Shown: piece after piece, positions 5,386 through 7,418 of the stretch | Layout: each line of letters begins with the position of its first letter | How positions within the stretch are numbered: the stretch's first letter is position 1 | Source: Bryobacteraceae bacterium | GTDB taxonomy: Bacteria; Acidobacteriota; Terriglobia; Bryobacterales; Bryobacteraceae | Length of the DNA: 7,418 bases | Direction of reading: 5' to 3' | Assembly (NCBI GenBank): GCA_014379815.1 | Contig: JACMLA010000805.1 | Coordinates: forward strand, 1 to 7,418 | Made by a program: the position numbers and the translations under genes | The notes under the pieces: model-generated | What the model saw: only the letters and a program-made list of their open reading frames with translations | The model's database searches: none | What the model was told of the DNA's origin: nothing

Positions 5386-6708
5386 ATGAATCGACCAAAT
5401 CTTATCTATTGGGCCAAGTGTGCTGTCGTGCTTACCGCGATTCCATTAGCGATTCGTGCGTATAGCGGGGGACCTCCCCAACGCGTAACGGGAGCGCCTG
5501 GGGATGGAACCTGTAATCAAAGTGGCTGTCATGTGGGTACCCCGGTAAACAGCGCCTTCGGTAATGTACAGATCACGTACTCAGGCGGGAGCACCTATAC
5601 GCCGGGAGAACGCGGGAAGTTCACTGTCGTGATTACGGATCAGACTGCGAGGGCTTACGGATTCCAGGCATCGGCGCGGCTGGCCAGTGACCTTACTAAC
5701 GGTCAGGCTGGCACTCTGATTGCCGGTCCGGCCATGCTCGTGCAATGCGCTGACGGACGGGATCTGCCTTGTCGGCCGGACAGTGCTGTGCAGTTCATCA
5801 ACCACAGCGCCCCGGCCGCAGCGGGACGTTTTGAGTTTGACTGGACGGCTCCGGCGGCTAATTCGGGTAATGTGACCGTGTATGTGTCCGGTAACGGCGC
5901 AAACGGAAACCGCAGCCAGGGCGGCGACCGAATCTACACCGCCAGCGTTACGCTAACTCCTGCGGCAGGAACACCGGCTCAGCGCCCGGCGGTAACCAGC
6001 GGAGGTGTTGCCAACACCTGGTCTGCTTCCCCGACGATTGCGACCAATACATGGATCTCGATCTTCGGCAGTAATTTCAGCACGGAAACACGGACCTGGG
6101 ATGGGTCGCCTGAGTTTGCCCAAAACCGGCTGCCGATGTCACTTGGCGGTGTCCGGGTCACGATCGGTGGCAGGGCTGCTCCGGTGTACTTCATCAGCCC
6201 CGGACAGGTAAACGCTCTGGTGCCCGACGATACGGCAACAGGCAATCAGCCACTGGTTGTCATCAACAGTGCTGGGGAAAGCACTCCGGTGACGATCGTC
6301 CGGCAGAACCTGTCTCCAGGACTCCTCACCACAACTTCGGAAGGCAGGCTGCGGGTGATTGGCCGCTTGAACTCGGATGCAAACGTTGTGCTTGGCTTGC
6401 CGAACCGGCCGTTCCGGGTTGGCGAACTGGTTCAGTTCTACGCCACCGGCCTCGGACCGACAACTCCTGTAATCCCCATCGAGAATGTCGTCCAGACTCC
6501 CGCCAATCTGGTCAATACGCCAGCAATCCGGATCAACAACGTGCCGGTTAGTGTAGTGGGTTCGGCCTTTGTTGGATCGGGTCTCTATCAGATCAACGCC
6601 ACCATTCCTGACCTCCCCACTGGTGAGCATACGGTGATCATCGAAGCTGGTGGTACGCAGAGTCCGCAAACTCCGCAAGCCATCACGATCCTCGTTCAGC
6701 GTCCGTAA
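5386..6708 (+). CDS. Exported protein A2: paralogue of A1 with CX4CH motif and TIGR03437 C-terminal domain
   Basis: The 440-residue product has the same plan as A1: a signal peptide (MNRPNLIYWAK then hydrophobic residues to about 26), a Reeler/choice-of-anchor V-like domain (~30-193) and a TIGR03437 domain (~197-440). Over the last 244 residues I count 11 differences from A1 (about 95% identity), whereas the N-terminal part is only about 57-60% identical. The cysteine motif is CNQSGCH (Cys43, Cys48, His49), two residues longer than in A1. An insert around 117-133 adds Cys121 and Cys129, which A1 lacks and which could form a disulphide. There is no anchor at the C-terminus, which ends ITILVQRP. 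Gene B follows 36 bp after the stop, in the same reading frame. Molecular function is unknown; a cell-surface or periplasmic role is inferred from the signal peptide. Confidence 0.88.
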   Translation: MNRPNLIYWAKCAVVLTAIPLAIRAYSGGPPQRVTGAPGDGTCNQSGCHVGTPVNSAFGNVQITYSGGSTYTPGERGKFTVVITDQTARAYGFQASARLASDLTNGQAGTLIAGPAMLVQCADGRDLPCRPDSAVQFINHSAPAAAGRFEFDWTAPAANSGNVTVYVSGNGANGNRSQGGDRIYTASVTLTPAAGTPAQRPAVTSGGVANTWSASPTIATNTWISIFGSNFSTETRTWDGSPEFAQNRLPMSLGGVRVTIGGRAAPVYFISPGQVNALVPDDTATGNQPLVVINSAGESTPVTIVRQNLSPGLLTTTSEGRLRVIGRLNSDANVVLGLPNRPFRVGELVQFYATGLGPTTPVIPIENVVQTPANLVNTPAIRINNVPVSVVGSAFVGSGLYQINATIPDLPTGEHTVIIEAGGTQSPQTPQAITILVQRP

Positions 6709-6744
6709 GAGAAGAACGCTCTTCGGCAGGCACTTCCTCCTCGG

Positions 6745-7418
6745 ATGTCTGCGACTTTGCCTCCGACTTCAAGACTTGTCTCCCTCGGTTTGTGCTGGGC
6801 CATCGCTCTGGTGGCCCAGCCTTCCTCTCCTCCTCTGGACCCGGCTCCGCTCTATGTGGAATCGAGTATCGTCAATGCTGCCAGTCCTAAGACCGGCTCA
6901 CTGGCTCCGAACACCCTCGCCACTATCTTTGGACAATTTCTCTCCCGGTCCACACGAGCGGTAAGTGCGGACGACATCCGGTCCGGAGTTTTGCCGACGG
7001 TTCTTCCAGGAACGGGGGTACGCGTGCTGGTCGGCGGTTTGCCTGCTCCGCTGCTATATGTCTCGCCGAATCAGATCAACTTTGTGGTTCCAGCGAATCT
7101 GCTGGCGGGCGCAACCGATATCCGGGTGGGGATCGACAGCAGGTTTGGCCCGAGTGTGCGCGTTCACCTTGTGGACGCCGCCCCTGCGCTCTTCCCCCTG
7201 AATCCGGAGTTTGTCCTGGCGGTCCATGCGGTAGACGGGACGCTCCTCAGCCCGACAAACCCCGCCCGGAATGGCGAGATCGTAACCATCTACGCTACCG
7301 GCCTCGGTGCGGTGAACCCCCCGGCTGCATCCGGACAGATTGTGTTGCAGGCCGCGGGGCTGGTACGCCGGAGGGAGTTTCGCGTGCTCATCGGAGGTTG
7401 GGAGCTGCCTGACGAGGA
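6745..7418 (+). CDS. Exported TIGR03437-domain protein B (partial, 3' end outside window)
   Basis: The frame is open from ATG 6745 to the end of the window (224 codons). SRLVSLGLCWAIALVAQ (9-25) is a typical signal-peptide core, then a proline-rich link (PSSPPLDPAP). A divergent TIGR03437 domain starts at about residue 38: VNAASPKTGSLAPNTLATIFG, VRVLVGGLPAPLLYVSPNQI, NFVVPANLLAGA, then VTIYATGLGAVNPP (180-193). About 30-40 residues of the domain appear to be missing beyond the edge; further domains cannot be excluded. It lacks the cysteine domain of A1 and A2. There is no other in-frame start after the A2 stop and no clear Shine-Dalgarno sequence before the ATG, so translation may depend on A2. 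A hairpin matching the A1 terminator lies within the signal-peptide codons. Function is unknown. Confidence 0.82.
   Translation, partial: MSATLPPTSRLVSLGLCWAIALVAQPSSPPLDPAPLYVESSIVNAASPKTGSLAPNTLATIFGQFLSRSTRAVSADDIRSGVLPTVLPGTGVRVLVGGLPAPLLYVSPNQINFVVPANLLAGATDIRVGIDSRFGPSVRVHLVDAAPALFPLNPEFVLAVHAVDGTLLSPTNPARNGEIVTIYATGLGAVNPPAASGQIVLQAAGLVRRREFRVLIGGWELPDE
6794..6820 (+). other. Hairpin within the B signal-peptide codons, homologous to the A1 terminator
   Basis: GCTGGGCCATC (6794-6804) and GGTGGCCCAGC (6810-6820) form an 11-bp stem with one G·U pair and the loop GCTCT. It encodes the signal-peptide core from Cys17 to Pro26. It is followed by CTTCCTCTCC rather than a run of T, so it is probably a weak terminator or none. 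It corresponds position by position to 5311-5337. It may attenuate transcription from A2 into B or may simply reflect the shared coding origin. Confidence 0.6.

Larger units (their letters stand above)
3950..6845 (+). repeat. Ancient tandem duplication of an A-B gene unit (copy 1 ~3950-5365, copy 2 ~5366-6845)
   Basis: Copy 1 holds A1 plus a frameshifted relic of the 5' end of gene B; copy 2 holds A2 plus the 5' end of intact B. Homology starts about 20 bp before each A start codon, covers the whole coding sequence and continues beyond the stop codons to about 5350 and 6835. Synonymous sites have diverged heavily, so the event is old. The order A1 / b-relic / A2 / B is what one tandem duplication ending inside B would leave. 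The right edge is approximate because the last 20 bp before 5366 align poorly. Confidence 0.75.

Noticed and set aside
6650..7201. Plus-strand ORFs of 104 and 78 residues at the right end
   Set aside because: They are out-of-frame shadows of gene B, whose frame is open to the window edge and matches TIGR03437 motifs.

Overview
The window comes from a GC-rich bacterium, most probably an Acidobacteriota member of the Solibacter/Bryobacter kind. The main reason is three consecutive secreted proteins carrying the C-terminal domain modelled as TIGR03437, which is greatly expanded in Solibacter. This placement is an inference from family distribution.

Layout. A tRNA-dihydrouridine synthase gene (dusB-like) runs leftwards off the start of the window. 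Across an 81-bp divergent spacer, a rightward run of three overlapping housekeeping genes begins: a Gfo/Idh/MocA-type NAD(P)-dependent oxidoreductase with a TTG start, homoserine kinase (thrB), and the A/G-specific adenine glycosylase gene mutY. The first two overlap by 1 nt and the last two by 35-59 nt, so they are probably co-transcribed and translationally coupled. Their functions (tRNA modification, threonine synthesis, repair of 8-oxoG:A mispairs, an unknown dehydrogenation) are not obviously linked.

The right half holds a tandem duplication. Two paralogous exported proteins, called A1 (3970-5262) and A2 (5386-6708) here, each have a signal peptide, a cysteine-containing N-terminal domain resembling the Reeler/'choice-of-anchor V' group, and a TIGR03437 C-terminal domain. 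A third gene, B (6745 to the window end), encodes a signal peptide and a divergent TIGR03437 domain. Homology between the repeats runs from about 20 bp before each A start codon, past the stop codon, and into the first ~30 codons of B. The spacer after A1 therefore contains a frameshifted relic of a second B gene, covering its start codon and signal peptide. The same relic forms a good Rho-independent terminator, and the matching hairpin lies inside the intact B signal-peptide coding sequence. The original unit was probably A-B, duplicated so that the first B was cut off and its remnant now serves as the A1 terminator.

No RNA genes, CRISPR arrays, transposases or phage genes were seen. No stretch longer than about 125 bp lacks a gene or relic.
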